DNA of 42,475 bases from Candidatus Accumulibacter appositus (GTDB lineage: Bacteria; Pseudomonadota; Gammaproteobacteria; Burkholderiales; Rhodocyclaceae): the NCBI GenBank assembly GCA_000585055.1, contig JEMX01000042.1:9711-52185 (forward strand), written 5' to 3'. The notes below the pieces were generated by a model, which saw only the letters and a program-made list of their open reading frames with translations, was not told the DNA's origin and made no database searches. This document shows positions 14,723-24,765 of this stretch, in pieces. Position 1 is the first letter of the stretch; each line of letters begins with the position of its first letter. The translations under genes were made by a program, and so were the position numbers.

Positions 14723-15667
14723 ATGGCCAACGACATCCTTCGACCGAGACTCCAAAACGCGGCGCTGCGCGGCGGCCTGGCCGCCCAGCGCGTGCGCCGC
14801 GCCTGGTGGATGGCGGCGCCGATGTTGCTGGTACTGGCGGCGGTCGGCGCTTGGCCTTTGTTGCGCACGATCTGGTTCAGCCTGACCGACAGCGAATTGT
14901 CGAACCCTGGCGACTACGCGTTCATCGGTCTGGAGAACTACGTCGGCGAGTACGGCTTGCTGGCCAGTGCGGACTGGTGGCAGGCGGTTGGCAATACCTT
15001 GCTGTTCACCGGCCTGTCGGTGAGCCTCGAAACGCTGCTCGGGCTCGGCGTGGCGCTGCTGCTCAACCAGGCTTCGCGCCTGCGCACGCTCTTGCGTGCG
15101 GCCTTGCTGGTGCCCTGGGCGATTCCGACGGTGGTCTCGGCCAAGATGTGGAGCTGGATGCTGCACGACCAGTTCGGCATCGTGAACCACCACCTGCTGG
15201 CGCTCGGCGTCATCGCCGCGCCGCTGGCGTGGACCGCCGACCCGCAGCTGTCGCTGTTCAGCATCGTGCTGGTCGACGTCTGGAAAGCGACCCCCTACAT
15301 GGCACTGCTGATCCTGGCGGCGCTGCAGATGGTGCCGGTGGACTGCTACGAAGCGGCGCGCGTGGACGGCGTGCCGCGCTGGCAGGTTTTCCGTCGCATC
15401 ACGCTGCCCCTGATCCTGCCCGGCCTGCTGGTGGCAATGGTTTTTCGCACGCTCGACGCGCTGCGCGTCTTCGACCTGATCTACGTGATGACTTCCAACA
15501 GCCGCGACACACAGAGCATGTCGGTCTTCGTGCGCCAGCAGTTGATCGACTTCGGCCTGGTCGGCTACGGTTCGGCCGCCGCGACCTGCCTGTTCTTCAT
15601 GATCGCACTGCTGAGCATCGTCGCCATGGGCTTGATGCGCAGGACTTTCGAGCGGGCGGCCGCATGA
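14723..15667 (+). CDS. Sugar ABC transporter permease (MalF/UgpA type)
   Basis: A 314-residue integral membrane protein with six predicted transmembrane segments, beginning at RAWWMAAPMLLVLAAVGAWP. The binding-protein-dependent permease signature (EAA loop) is EAARVDGVPRWQVFRRITLPLILP near residues 212-236. This is the coupling helix that docks on the ATPase. ATG at 14723 is chosen: the frame is open upstream through the hairpin repeats but has no conserved residues there. The stop overlaps the next permease start (ATGA), so the two are co-translated. It forms the heterodimeric pore with the downstream permease. Confidence 0.9.
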   Translation: MANDILRPRLQNAALRGGLAAQRVRRAWWMAAPMLLVLAAVGAWPLLRTIWFSLTDSELSNPGDYAFIGLENYVGEYGLLASADWWQAVGNTLLFTGLSVSLETLLGLGVALLLNQASRLRTLLRAALLVPWAIPTVVSAKMWSWMLHDQFGIVNHHLLALGVIAAPLAWTADPQLSLFSIVLVDVWKATPYMALLILAALQMVPVDCYEAARVDGVPRWQVFRRITLPLILPGLLVAMVFRTLDALRVFDLIYVMTSNSRDTQSMSVFVRQQLIDFGLVGYGSAAATCLFFMIALLSIVAMGLMRRTFERAAA

Positions 15668-16557
15668 GCGGGTTGGTGAAAGCTGGCGCCGGTTCGCGGG
15701 CATTAGCGCCGGGCGCCGTACCCGGACAGCCCCGCTTTCCCTGGGGTTGCATCGGCTACTGGGCGGCCTCGCTGCTGTTCATTTTCGTTTCCGTATTCCC
15801 GCTGCTCTATGCGCTGTCGAGTTCGCTCAAGCAGGGCAGCGGCCTCTTCTCTCCGGAGCTGTGGCCCAAGGCGCCGACTTTCGCCAACTACAGCGGCGTT
15901 TTCGCTGAGCAGCCGTTCGCGCAAAACCTGCTCAATTCACTGCTGGTCGCCGGTAGCGTGGTCACGTTGTCGCTGGGCCTGAGTTTGATGGCCGCCTGGG
16001 CCTTCGGGCGGGTCGAGTTTCGCGGTCGCGGCCTGTTGCTGATGTTGATCCTGTCGGCGTCGATGCTGCCGCAGGTGGCGGTGTTGTCGGGGATGTTCGA
16101 GCTGGTGCGCGCTTTCGGCATCTACGATACCCTCGGCGCGCTGATCATCGCCGACCTGGTGTTGACCCTGCCGTTTACGGTATGGGTGCTGGTGACCTTC
16201 ATGCGCCAGCTCCCCAAGGAACTGGAAGAGGCTGCAGCAATGGACGGCGTCGGCGTGCTAACCCTGGTTTTCCGGGTCTACATGCCGCTGCTCTGGCCGG
16301 CGATGGTCGCCACCGGCCTGTTGGCTTTCATCGCCGCGTGGAACGAATTTCTTTTCGCACTGACCTTTACCTTGTCTACCGAGGCGCGCACGGTGCCGGT
16401 GGCGATTGCCCTGATCAGCACGCCAAGCGGCTTCGAGCTGCCGTGGGGCAAGATCATGGCCGCCTCGGTGATCGTCACCCTGCCGCTGGTGGCGCTGGTG
16501 GTGGTCTTTCAGCGGCGCATCGTCTCCGGGCTGTCGGCCGGAGCAGTGAAAGGGTGA
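15664..16557 (+). CDS. Sugar ABC transporter permease (MalG/UgpE type)
   Basis: A 297-residue inner-membrane permease. The first transmembrane segment is at YWAASLLFIFVSVFPLLYAL. The EAA motif region is LPKELEEAAAMDGVGVLTLVFRVYMPLLWP and the C-terminal helix ends LPLVALVVVFQRRIVSGLSAGAVKG, the usual MalG-type ending. It overlaps the first permease by 4 bp. The short spacer to the ATPase gene has three tandem gtgaaaag-like units (16551-16580). Confidence 0.9.
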   Translation: MSGLVKAGAGSRALAPGAVPGQPRFPWGCIGYWAASLLFIFVSVFPLLYALSSSLKQGSGLFSPELWPKAPTFANYSGVFAEQPFAQNLLNSLLVAGSVVTLSLGLSLMAAWAFGRVEFRGRGLLLMLILSASMLPQVAVLSGMFELVRAFGIYDTLGALIIADLVLTLPFTVWVLVTFMRQLPKELEEAAAMDGVGVLTLVFRVYMPLLWPAMVATGLLAFIAAWNEFLFALTFTLSTEARTVPVAIALISTPSGFELPWGKIMAASVIVTLPLVALVVVFQRRIVSGLSAGAVKG

Positions 16558-16615
16558 AAAGGGTGAAAAGGGCGAAAGGGGTGATTGCCGTGCGCGTACA
16601 AGGAGGGACGGGGCG

Positions 16616-17752
<1,137 letters not shown>

Positions 17753-17859
17753 TCGCGTTCACCGGTCAACGCTGCGGCGAGTGCGGCATTTTCTGCGGCA
17801 ATTGGCGAGCGCGTAGAATCGCGCCTGTACGACGGAAGATGACTTGCGCGATTTCCACG

Positions 17860-17990
17860 TTAACGGTCATGACGGTCGAGACACACCAGATGATGAAAGC
17901 CATGACCGTTTCCCCCTCTTCCCCAACCCTTCTCCCACAAAGGGGAGGGAGCTTCGTGAGTCGCTTGCGCGACTTTTACATTAACTGTAA
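17860..17990 (+). repeat. Three-hairpin intergenic repeat, copy 2
   Basis: TTAACGGTCATGAC opens the element. H1 is ggtcatgac 17865-17873 with gccatgacc 17899-17907. A weakened H2 follows around 17928-17951, then H3 gtgagtcgc (17956-17964) with gcgcgac 17968-17974. The 3' end is diverged (acattaactgtaa). Just before it, 17841-17860 reads gacttgcgcgatttccacgt, which looks like the H3 end of another, truncated copy joined head-to-tail. The element fills most of the 343-bp gap between ugpC and the DUF3014 gene. Confidence 0.8.
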
Positions 17991-18095
17991 TCATTGTTTC
18001 CGTGGAGCAATGCTTCGTCTGCTGCTCTACACGCCAAAGTGGTCTGCGCCGCGGCAATTCCGTGTTGGCGCAGGCAGAAATATCGAGAGGTCTAG

Positions 18096-18947
18096 ATGAA
18101 TGATTTGTCACGTTCGCTGATTGCTGGCGTGGTCCTCCTGGTTCTCGCCGGGAGTGGCTATCTGTGGTGGCAGGAGCGGCAGGAGCGGCAAGAACGACAA
18201 GCAGCAGAGCTGACGCCGCTGATTGCGCCAAATACAAGCGCGCTTGAGGCGGTGACGCCGGCGCCAGCACCGATTCACCACGCCATCGAAGCAATCACGC
18301 CGCCAATCGAGGCGCCTCTGCCACCGCTGACCGACAGCGGCAGTGAAGTGAGTGACGCGCTGGTCGACCTGCTTGGCCGCGAGCAGGTACTTTCCTTTGT
18401 AGATGCGACAGGCTTTGCCCAGCGCGTGGTGGCGACGGTCGATAACCTGGCCCGTGGCCATGCGGCCTCACGCCTGTGGCCGGTGCATCCCGCACCCGGG
18501 CGCTTTCAGGTCGTCGAGCGTGACGGTGCAACCTATATTGCCGACGCCAACCGCGATCGTTACAAGGCTTTCGTGCGTTTTGCATCGGCCGTCGATACCG
18601 ACGCTGCGGTGGCCTTGTACCTGCGCATGTATCCCTTGCTGCAAAAGGCTTACGAAGAACTCGGTTATCCGGGTAAATATTTCAACAACCGGCTGATCGA
18701 AGTGATCGATCAGTTGCTGGCGACTCCCGAGCTGCTGAAGCCAGTTCAACTGACCTTGGTCGAGGTAAAGGGGCAGGGTGAGACGCCGCGGCCCTGGGTG
18801 CGCTACGAGTACGCAGACCCGGCCCTCGAGGCGCGCCCTGCGGGCCAGAAAATCCTGCTGCGCATGGGGCCGGGGAATGCTGGCCCGCTGAAGGCCAAGT
18901 TGCGTCAGTTCCGCCAGCGGGTTGCCAGTAGCGGCGTGACCGGCTGA
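18096..18947 (+). CDS. DUF3014 membrane-anchored protein
   Basis: A 283-residue protein. It has a single N-terminal transmembrane anchor (LIAGVVLLVLAGSGYLWW, residues about 8-25), then a charged RQER repeat and a Pro/Ala-rich linker (about 35-75). The globular DUF3014 domain follows, with LVDLLGREQVLSFVD, RVVATVDNLARGHA, RYKAFVRFASAVDTDAAVALYLRMYPLLQKAYEELGYPG and a C-terminal LRMGP. The bulk is periplasmic by the positive-inside rule. Function of DUF3014 is unknown. gagagg sits 6 nt before the ATG. It converges with menC; only 22 bp separate the stops. Confidence 0.85.
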   Translation: MNDLSRSLIAGVVLLVLAGSGYLWWQERQERQERQAAELTPLIAPNTSALEAVTPAPAPIHHAIEAITPPIEAPLPPLTDSGSEVSDALVDLLGREQVLSFVDATGFAQRVVATVDNLARGHAASRLWPVHPAPGRFQVVERDGATYIADANRDRYKAFVRFASAVDTDAAVALYLRMYPLLQKAYEELGYPGKYFNNRLIEVIDQLLATPELLKPVQLTLVEVKGQGETPRPWVRYEYADPALEARPAGQKILLRMGPGNAGPLKAKLRQFRQRVASSGVTG

Positions 18948-18969
18948 GGCCCCGGTCGCGGTGCTGCGC

Positions 18970-20097
18970 TCACTCCTCCAGCGGCCAATCGGCGATGGGC
19001 GAGAAAGCGATTCCCTTGCCGGGCATGAATCCGAGACCGGCCGCATGCGGCAGAAGCAGGCGACCATCGACGATCGTCGGTGGTGCGCCGGTATCAGCCG
19101 CCAGCCATTCCGAGGTCGCCAGCCCATGCGCCAGCTGATTGCCAATGGCGGTGGCGAGATGCGCGGCCGCCGTTACCCCGCAGGCGCTTTCGACGCTGCT
19201 GGTGACGACGCAATCCAGGCCGGCAGCGAGGGCTCGCTGCGCGAGCAGGAAAGCGGCTAGCAGGCCGCCGCAACGCGTCGGCTTGATCACCAGCCGGCGT
19301 ACTGGTGCGTCTTGCAGGATGCGCAGCGTGTCGAGCCGCTCTGCCGATTCGTCGATGGCGATGGCGATCGTCGTTTGCCCTTGCAGGCTTCGCAGTTGCT
19401 CGAGCGTCGGCTCGGCGAGGGGTTCCTCGAGCATCTCTATCGGCAGGTCGGCGCAGCGGCGTAGGAAGTATTCGGCGGCCGCGCCGCTCCAGGCGCGATT
19501 GGCGTCGAGTCGCAACTGAACGCCCGGCGGCAGCAGCGCGACGATCCGTCGCAGCTGCTCGATGTCGTGATCAATCGGGGCCACGCCCACCTTGAGCTTG
19601 AGTATCCGGAAACCCGCCCTGCAAGCGCTATCTACGCTTTCGTCGGCAAGCCGGTCGATACTGCCCAGCGCGGCGTTCACGGCCAGCGCGGCGGGTGCAG
19701 GGCCTGCTGGGACGTCTTTCTGCTTGGCGCGCAGGTAGGTGGCGAGCGATGATTCGGCTGCCTGTGCGGCGAGGTCGAGGAGCGCGGTTTCGAGCGCCAG
19801 GCGCGCAGCCGGCGCGTCGCCGGGGGCGGGGCCGATGGCCTGCAGCGCATCGTCTACCTGCATGCCGATCAGCCGTCGTGCTTGCGCGCAGAGCCAGGAC
19901 GCGGCGGCTGCGGGCGTTTCCGCTGCGCTTTCCGGTAGCGGCGCGCAATCGCCGTAGCCACTTGCAGCACGTGCACCGCAGCCGCTGTCGAGGCGCAGCA
20001 GCCAACCTTCGCGCTCGCCAAAGCCGCCGGCGGCAGTCAGCCAGCTGCTGCGCAAGGGCAGACGATAGGGGTGGAGCGCGGCCTTGCTGATCTTCAC
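18970..20097 (-). CDS. menC: o-Succinylbenzoate synthase
   Basis: A 375-residue enolase-superfamily enzyme. It has the N-terminal capping domain (HPYRLPLRSSWLTAAG) and the barrel catalytic set: KxK in ILKLKVG, D in RLDANRAW, E in MLEEPLAEP, D in AIDESAERL and the late K in VIKPTRCGG. This is the o-succinylbenzoate synthase pattern; it dehydrates SHCHC to OSB in menaquinone synthesis. It starts with GTG, without a strong ribosome-binding site, 25 bp after menB, which supports the assignment over the related dipeptide epimerases. Remaining men genes are not in the window. Confidence 0.88.
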   Translation of the reverse strand: MKISKAALHPYRLPLRSSWLTAAGGFGEREGWLLRLDSGCGARAASGYGDCAPLPESAAETPAAAASWLCAQARRLIGMQVDDALQAIGPAPGDAPAARLALETALLDLAAQAAESSLATYLRAKQKDVPAGPAPAALAVNAALGSIDRLADESVDSACRAGFRILKLKVGVAPIDHDIEQLRRIVALLPPGVQLRLDANRAWSGAAAEYFLRRCADLPIEMLEEPLAEPTLEQLRSLQGQTTIAIAIDESAERLDTLRILQDAPVRRLVIKPTRCGGLLAAFLLAQRALAAGLDCVVTSSVESACGVTAAAHLATAIGNQLAHGLATSEWLAADTGAPPTIVDGRLLLPHAAGLGFMPGKGIAFSPIADWPLEE

Positions 20098-20122
20098 GCC
20101 ATGACGCTACGCGGCCGCGACC

Positions 20123-20962
20123 CTACGGCCGGCGCCGGTATTTGGTGAAATCCGGGGCCCGTTTTTCGAGCCAGGCGTTGCGTCCCTCCTGGCCTTCTTC
20201 GGTCATGTAGAACAGGCCGGTGGCATTGCCGGCGAGTTCCTGAATCCCGGCCAGGCCATCTGTGTCGGCGTTGAAGCCGGCCTTGATCATGCGCAGCGCC
20301 ATCGGCGACAGCTTGAGCATGTCGCGACACCAGCGCACGGTCTCTTCCTCGAGTTCGGCCAGCGGTACGACGGTATTCACCAGGCCCATGGCCAGCGCCG
20401 ACGCTGCGTCGTACTGGCGGCAGAGGAGCCAGATTTCCTTGGCCCGTTTCATGCCGATGGTGCGCGCCATGAGACCGGCGCCAAGGCCGGCGTCGAAGCT
20501 GCCGACGCGCGGGCCGGTCTGCCCGAAGCGGGCATTGTCGGCAGCAATCGTCAGGTCGCAGACCAGATGCAGAACGTGTCCGCCGCCGATGGCATAACCG
20601 GCGACCATGGCCACCACCGGTTTCGGACAACGGCGAATCTGCATCTGCAGGTCGAGGACGTTGAGATGCGGCATGCCCGATTCATCATGGTAGCCACCGT
20701 CGTCGCCGCGCACGGTCTGGTCGCCTCCGGAGCAGAAAGCTTCGTGTCCGGCACCGCACAGGACGATCACCCCGACCTGTGGATCGAACTGCGCCAGATG
20801 GGTCGCGTCGATCAGCTGGGCGACCGTTTCTGGTCGAAAGGCATTGCGTCGCTCGGGCCGATTGATGACAATGCGGGCGATACCTTCGGCAAATTCGTAG
20901 CGAATATCGGAGTAGGCTTGGCTGGCGGCACGTGCCTGCCAGTCGAGAGCGGGGCGGATCAT
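20123..20962 (-). CDS. menB: 1,4-Dihydroxy-2-naphthoyl-CoA synthase
   Basis: A 279-residue crotonase-fold enzyme. MenB-specific blocks are present: [71 protein letters not shown] and the KYRRRP-like C-terminal end. MenB performs the Dieckmann-type ring closure of OSB-CoA. The ATG at 20962 matches where family homology begins and has gagg about 11 nt upstream; a longer open frame to 21100 is not conserved. A TATACT hexamer at 20997-21002 (minus) could be its -10. It lies directly upstream of menC on the same strand. Menaquinone would support anaerobic respiration beside ubiquinone. Confidence 0.9.
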   Translation of the reverse strand: MIRPALDWQARAASQAYSDIRYEFAEGIARIVINRPERRNAFRPETVAQLIDATHLAQFDPQVGVIVLCGAGHEAFCSGGDQTVRGDDGGYHDESGMPHLNVLDLQMQIRRCPKPVVAMVAGYAIGGGHVLHLVCDLTIAADNARFGQTGPRVGSFDAGLGAGLMARTIGMKRAKEIWLLCRQYDAASALAMGLVNTVVPLAELEEETVRWCRDMLKLSPMALRMIKAGFNADTDGLAGIQELAGNATGLFYMTEEGQEGRNAWLEKRAPDFTKYRRRP

Positions 20963-21123
20963 GGGGACGATTTCCTCGGCAGGGGGGACGGCCGGCAGTA
21001 TAGCCGCTGCCAATGACCAAATGCCAATCGCCACGGATGGCAGAACGGTGGCCCGACGCCCAGCGGGGTGGTCGGGCAGGCTGAGCACTTCCATGCCCAT
21101 CTTTTTCGCGACGGGAGAGTGAC

Positions 21124-21324
21124 ATGCATCGCAGGATACTGGCAGGTGACCGACTGATCGCAGCTTTCCTCACCGGTTGCGCGCTGTTCAATTATCCCTT
21201 GCTGTCACTGTTCGACCGGCCGAGCGAGATTTTCGGCATTCCGCTGATTTATGCCTACATTTTTGCCGCCTGGGCGCTGGTTATCGCCTTGATGGCCTGG
21301 GCCGTCGAACGGCATTTCAAGTAG
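21124..21324 (+). CDS. Small two-helix membrane protein upstream of the SLC5-kinase
   Basis: A 66-residue protein with two transmembrane segments (about residues 10-30 and 38-58) separated by a short loop with [12 protein letters not shown], ending in ERHFK. gggagag precedes the ATG. The stop is only 9 bp from the start of the sensor kinase gene, so the two are co-transcribed. Small membrane proteins of this kind commonly precede SLC5-type transporters and kinases; the arrangement recalls the small ORF before cbrA in pseudomonads. It may be a subunit or aid translation of the big partner, which is inference. Confidence 0.8.
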   Translation: MHRRILAGDRLIAAFLTGCALFNYPLLSLFDRPSEIFGIPLIYAYIFAAWALVIALMAWAVERHFK

Positions 21325-21333
21325 GCGACGGCG

Positions 21334-24123
21334 ATGCTTGAAGCGCCGGTACTGATCGCTGCCTCGCTGTTCTACCTCGGCCTGTTGTTTGCGGTCGCCT
21401 GGTGGGGCGACAAGCGTGCCGATCAGGGACGCTCACTGATCGCCAGTCCGACCATCTACGCCTTGTCGATGGCCGTGTACTGCACCACCTGGACTTTCTA
21501 CGGCAGTGTCGGTCGCGCGGCGGTTTCCGGAATCGGCTTTCTGCCGGTCTACCTGGGACCAACCCTGGTCATGGCGCTCGGCTGGATCGTGCTGGTCATG
21601 GCGCTCGGCTGGATCGTGCTGCTGAAGATGATTCGCATCGTCAAGGCCAACCGCATCACCTCGATCGCCGACTTCATTTCCTCGCGCTACGGCAAGAGCC
21701 ATGGTCTCGGCGGTCTGGTGACGATCATCGCCGTGGTCGGCATCATTCCCTACATCTCGCTGCAGCTCAAGGCCGTCTCGAATACCGTCAGCCTGCTGCT
21801 CAGCTATCCGGAAATCGTCATGCCGCACCGCAGTGCGACGATGTCCGTGGGGGCCGACATCAGCTTCTACATCGCCTTGATCCTGGCCGCCTTCACCATC
21901 GTTTTCGGCACCCGGCATCTTGATGCCACGGAACGCCACGAAGGGATGGTGGCGGCGATTGCGCTCGAGTCGGTGGTCAAGCTGGTCGCTTTCCTGGCGG
22001 TCGGGGTGTTCGTTACCTGGGGCGTTTTCGACGGCTTTGCCGACATCTTCGACCGTGTTGCTGCGCATCCGGAACTGCACACCCTGATGACTGCGATTCC
22101 CTCCGGGCAGGGCTACACCGGCTGGTTTTCGCTGGTCCTGCTGTCCGGTCTGGCGATTCTTTTCCTGCCGCGGCAGTTTCAGGTCGCGGTTGTCGAGAAC
22201 GTCAATGAAGCGCACCTGAAGCGGGCCGCCTGGTTGTTTCCCTTGTACCTGTTGCTGATCAACATTTTCGTATTGCCGATCGCCCTAGGCGGTCTGTTGC
22301 ATTTTTCGGGGCAAGGGGTCGACGCCGATACTTTCGTGCTTACGTTCCCCATGTCGCAGCGGCAGGAAGGGCTGACCCTGCTGGTCTTCATCGGCGGCCT
22401 GTCGGCGGCCACCGGCATGGTTATCGTCGAAACCATCGCCTTGTCGACCATGGTCTGCAACGACTTGGTGATGCCGATGCTGCTGCGCCACAATCGCGCC
22501 GCGCTGGCCGAGTCGAAAGATCTCTCGGGCTTGCTGCTCGGCATCCGGCGCGGCGCCATCGTGGTCATTCTGTTGCTCGGCTACCTCTATTTCCGGCTGG
22601 CGGGTGAGGCCTACGCACTGGTCGCCATCGGCCTGATCAGCTTCTCGGCCGTTGCCCAGTTCGCGCCGGCGCTTATCGGCGGCATGTACTGGCGCGGCGG
22701 CACGCGTGGTGGCGCCTTGGCCGGTCTCAGCGCCGGTTTCGTGGTCTGGGGCTACACCTTGTTGCTGCCGTCATTTGCGAAATCCGGTTGGCTTCCCGGC
22801 GACTTCCTTGCCCAGGGATTTTTCGGAGTCGAGCTCCTGCGGCCCCAGCAGCTGTTCGGTCTTACCGGCATCGACGAAATTTCGCACTGCCTGTTCTGGA
22901 GCTTTTTCGCCAACATCGGTGCCTACGTCGGGGTGTCGCTGCTGCGCCCGCCAATGGTCGCCGAGGCGACGCAGGCGACCTTGTTCGTCGACGCCCTATC
23001 CGAAACCGGGCAGGGTGGGGCAGTGCTCTGGCGCGGGCGGGCCCAGGTCAGCGACTTGCAGGAACTGGTTGGCCGCTTTCTTGGCCCAAACCGGGCGCAA
23101 ACGGCGTTTGCTGCCTTCGCGCGCCGGCATGGCCGTGATGGCGATTCGACACCCGAGGCCGATGCCAAGCTGGTGCAGTTCGCCGAATCCTTGTTGGCCG
23201 GTGCTATTGGCAGCGCTTCGGCGCGGGTGATGGTCGCCTCGGTGGCCAAGGAAGAGCCGCTGAGTATCGAGGAAGTGATGCACATCCTCGACGAAGCCTC
23301 GCAGTTGCGCACCTACAGTCGCGAACTCGAGCGCAAGTCACGCGAGCTGACGGCGGCGACGCTGGAGCTGCGGGCGGCCAACGAGCGTCTCCAGGAGCTC
23401 GATCGCGTCAAGGACGACATCATGTCTTCGGTGACCCACGAGCTGCGCACGCCGCTGACCTCGATCCGCGCTTTCTCTGAACTGCTGCGCGACGATCCGA
23501 AGATGCACCTCCCCGATCGCGAGCGTTTCCTTGGCTTGATCGTCAGCGAGGCCGAGCGTTTGTCGCGGTTGATCAACCAGACGCTCGACCTGGCGAAAAT
23601 CGAGTCGGGCAGGGCCGACTGGAACGGCTGCGAGCTGGACCTGAAAGAAGTTATCGAACAGTCGATCGCCGCCACCAGCCAGCTGGTGCGCGAGAAAGAG
23701 GCGCACATCGAGGTCGATCTGCCCGATAATCTACCGCTGATTCTTGCCGATCGCGATCGATTGATCCAGGTGATGCTGAATCTACTGTCGAATGCGGTGA
23801 AGTTCCTGACGCCGGGGAGCGGCCGAATTCGCGTCTCCTTGAGTCATCGGGAGGATGGTCTCGAAGTCAGTGTTGCCGATAACGGACCCGGGATTCGCCT
23901 GCAGGATCAGGAACTCGTTTTCGAGAAGTTCCGCCAGGTGGGCGATACGATGACCGCCAAGCCATCCGGCACCGGTCTTGGGTTACCGATCAGCCGCCGC
24001 ATCGTAGAGCACTTCGGTGGCCAGCTGTGGGTCGAAAGCGTCCCGGGCGAGGGAGCGACGTTTCGTTTCTTCTTGCCCTTTGCGCCTGAGCAGTCGCCAG
24101 GCGGGGCGCCGCAGGTAGCGTAG
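21334..24123 (+). CDS. Sodium:solute symporter-STAC-histidine kinase hybrid sensor (CrbS/CbrA type)
   Basis: A 929-residue protein. Residues about 1-520 are an SLC5-type transporter domain (SLFYLGLLFAVAWWGDKRADQGRS, many helices). A STAC-like linker (VSDLQELVGRFLGPNRAQTAF, about 568-590) and a coiled segment (about 660-695) follow. Then come a HisKA domain with H702 in VTHELRTPLTSIRAF, an N-box NLLSNAVKF (N816), DNGPGI (D849) and GTGLGLPISRRIVEHFGG. CrbS/MxtR proteins of this build govern acetate use. The transporter part carries an exact 27-bp in-frame tandem duplication (21565-21618), repeating LVMALGWIV inside a membrane helix. The following response regulator is the likely partner, although two structured repeats lie between them. 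Confidence 0.9.
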   Translation: MLEAPVLIAASLFYLGLLFAVAWWGDKRADQGRSLIASPTIYALSMAVYCTTWTFYGSVGRAAVSGIGFLPVYLGPTLVMALGWIVLVMALGWIVLLKMIRIVKANRITSIADFISSRYGKSHGLGGLVTIIAVVGIIPYISLQLKAVSNTVSLLLSYPEIVMPHRSATMSVGADISFYIALILAAFTIVFGTRHLDATERHEGMVAAIALESVVKLVAFLAVGVFVTWGVFDGFADIFDRVAAHPELHTLMTAIPSGQGYTGWFSLVLLSGLAILFLPRQFQVAVVENVNEAHLKRAAWLFPLYLLLINIFVLPIALGGLLHFSGQGVDADTFVLTFPMSQRQEGLTLLVFIGGLSAATGMVIVETIALSTMVCNDLVMPMLLRHNRAALAESKDLSGLLLGIRRGAIVVILLLGYLYFRLAGEAYALVAIGLISFSAVAQFAPALIGGMYWRGGTRGGALAGLSAGFVVWGYTLLLPSFAKSGWLPGDFLAQGFFGVELLRPQQLFGLTGIDEISHCLFWSFFANIGAYVGVSLLRPPMVAEATQATLFVDALSETGQGGAVLWRGRAQVSDLQELVGRFLGPNRAQTAFAAFARRHGRDGDSTPEADAKLVQFAESLLAGAIGSASARVMVASVAKEEPLSIEEVMHILDEASQLRTYSRELERKSRELTAATLELRAANERLQELDRVKDDIMSSVTHELRTPLTSIRAFSELLRDDPKMHLPDRERFLGLIVSEAERLSRLINQTLDLAKIESGRADWNGCELDLKEVIEQSIAATSQLVREKEAHIEVDLPDNLPLILADRDRLIQVMLNLLSNAVKFLTPGSGRIRVSLSHREDGLEVSVADNGPGIRLQDQELVFEKFRQVGDTMTAKPSGTGLGLPISRRIVEHFGGQLWVESVPGEGATFRFFLPFAPEQSPGGAPQVA
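21565..21618 (+). repeat. Exact 27-bp in-frame tandem duplication inside the sensor kinase
   Basis: The unit beginning ctggtcatggcgctcgg occurs twice back to back (21565-21591 and 21592-21618) with no mismatch. It encodes the nonapeptide LVMALGWIV twice within a transmembrane helix. Confidence 0.95.
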
Positions 24124-24128
24124 TTCAG

Positions 24129-24255
24129 TTACTGTGAAAGTCGCGTGAGCGACTCACGAACCTCCCTTCTCCCCTTGTGGGAGAAGGGCCGGGGGAAGAG
24201 GGGGGACGGTCATGACTTTCATGATTTGGGGTGTCTCCACGGGTCATGGCCGTTA
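24129..24255 (-). repeat. Three-hairpin intergenic repeat, copy 3a (inverted, first unit of dimer)
   Basis: The element reads on the minus strand. On the plus strand the order is H3 (gtgaaagtcgc...gcgactcac 24134-24157), H2 (cccttctccc 24164-24173 with gggagaaggg 24179-24188) and H1 (ggtcatgac 24208-24216 with gtcatggcc 24243-24251). It starts 6 bp after the kinase stop codon. Its end ccgtta is shared with the start of the next unit. Confidence 0.85.
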
Positions 24256-24369
24256 CTGTGAAAGTCGCGTGAGCGACTCACGAACCTCCCTTCTCCCCTT
24301 GAGGGAGAAGGGCCGGGGGGGCGGTCGTGACCTCCCTCACCGGGGGGGCGTAAGTTGTGATGACCGTTA
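24253..24369 (-). repeat. Three-hairpin intergenic repeat, copy 3b (second unit of dimer)
   Basis: A second unit in the same orientation with a period of 124 bp from copy 3a. The first half (ttactgtgaaagtcgcgtgagcgactcacgaacctcccttctcccctt) is nearly identical to 3a. The H1 half is diverged (ggtcgtgacc ... gtgatgaccgtta). It ends 28 bp before the response-regulator ATG at 24397. Confidence 0.82.
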
Positions 24370-24396
24370 GCGTAGTTATTCATGAGCGGAGTGTTG

Positions 24397-24765
24397 ATGA
24401 GCAAGAAAATACTGATTGCCGACGACGAGCAAAACATTGTCATTTCGATCGACTTCCTGCTGCGCCGGGAGGGTTTCGAGGTGCTGGTCGCCGGCGACGG
24501 CGAAGAGGCGCTGGCCAAGGTGCGTGCCGAAAAGCCCGATCTCGTCCTGCTCGATGTGATGATGCCGAAGATGAATGGCTTCGACGTCTGCCAGGCCTTG
24601 CGCGCCGACCCTGAGCTCAGTGCGACGCGAATATTGATGCTCACCGCCAAGGGCCGCGACACCGAAGTCAGCAAAGGCCTTGGACTCGGCGCCGATGGCT
24701 ACATGACCAAGCCCTTCTCGACCAAAGAGCTGCTCGCCGAGGTGCGCAAGCTCCTGGAGACATAG
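24397..24765 (+). CDS. Single-domain CheY-like response regulator
   Basis: A 122-residue receiver domain: acidic pair D9-D10 (LIADDEQ), phosphoacceptor D53 (LLDVMMPKMNG), T83 (MLTAKG) and K105 (MTKPFS). There is no output domain, so it must act by protein contact, unlike CrbR/ErdR, which carry a LuxR-type HTH. The ATG at 24397 is preferred over one at 24382 because ggag lies 6 nt upstream and MSKKILIADDEQ is the typical start. It adjoins the exonuclease fusion with no gap. It is presumably phosphorylated by the SLC5-kinase upstream. Confidence 0.9.
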   Translation: MSKKILIADDEQNIVISIDFLLRREGFEVLVAGDGEEALAKVRAEKPDLVLLDVMMPKMNGFDVCQALRADPELSATRILMLTAKGRDTEVSKGLGLGADGYMTKPFSTKELLAEVRKLLET

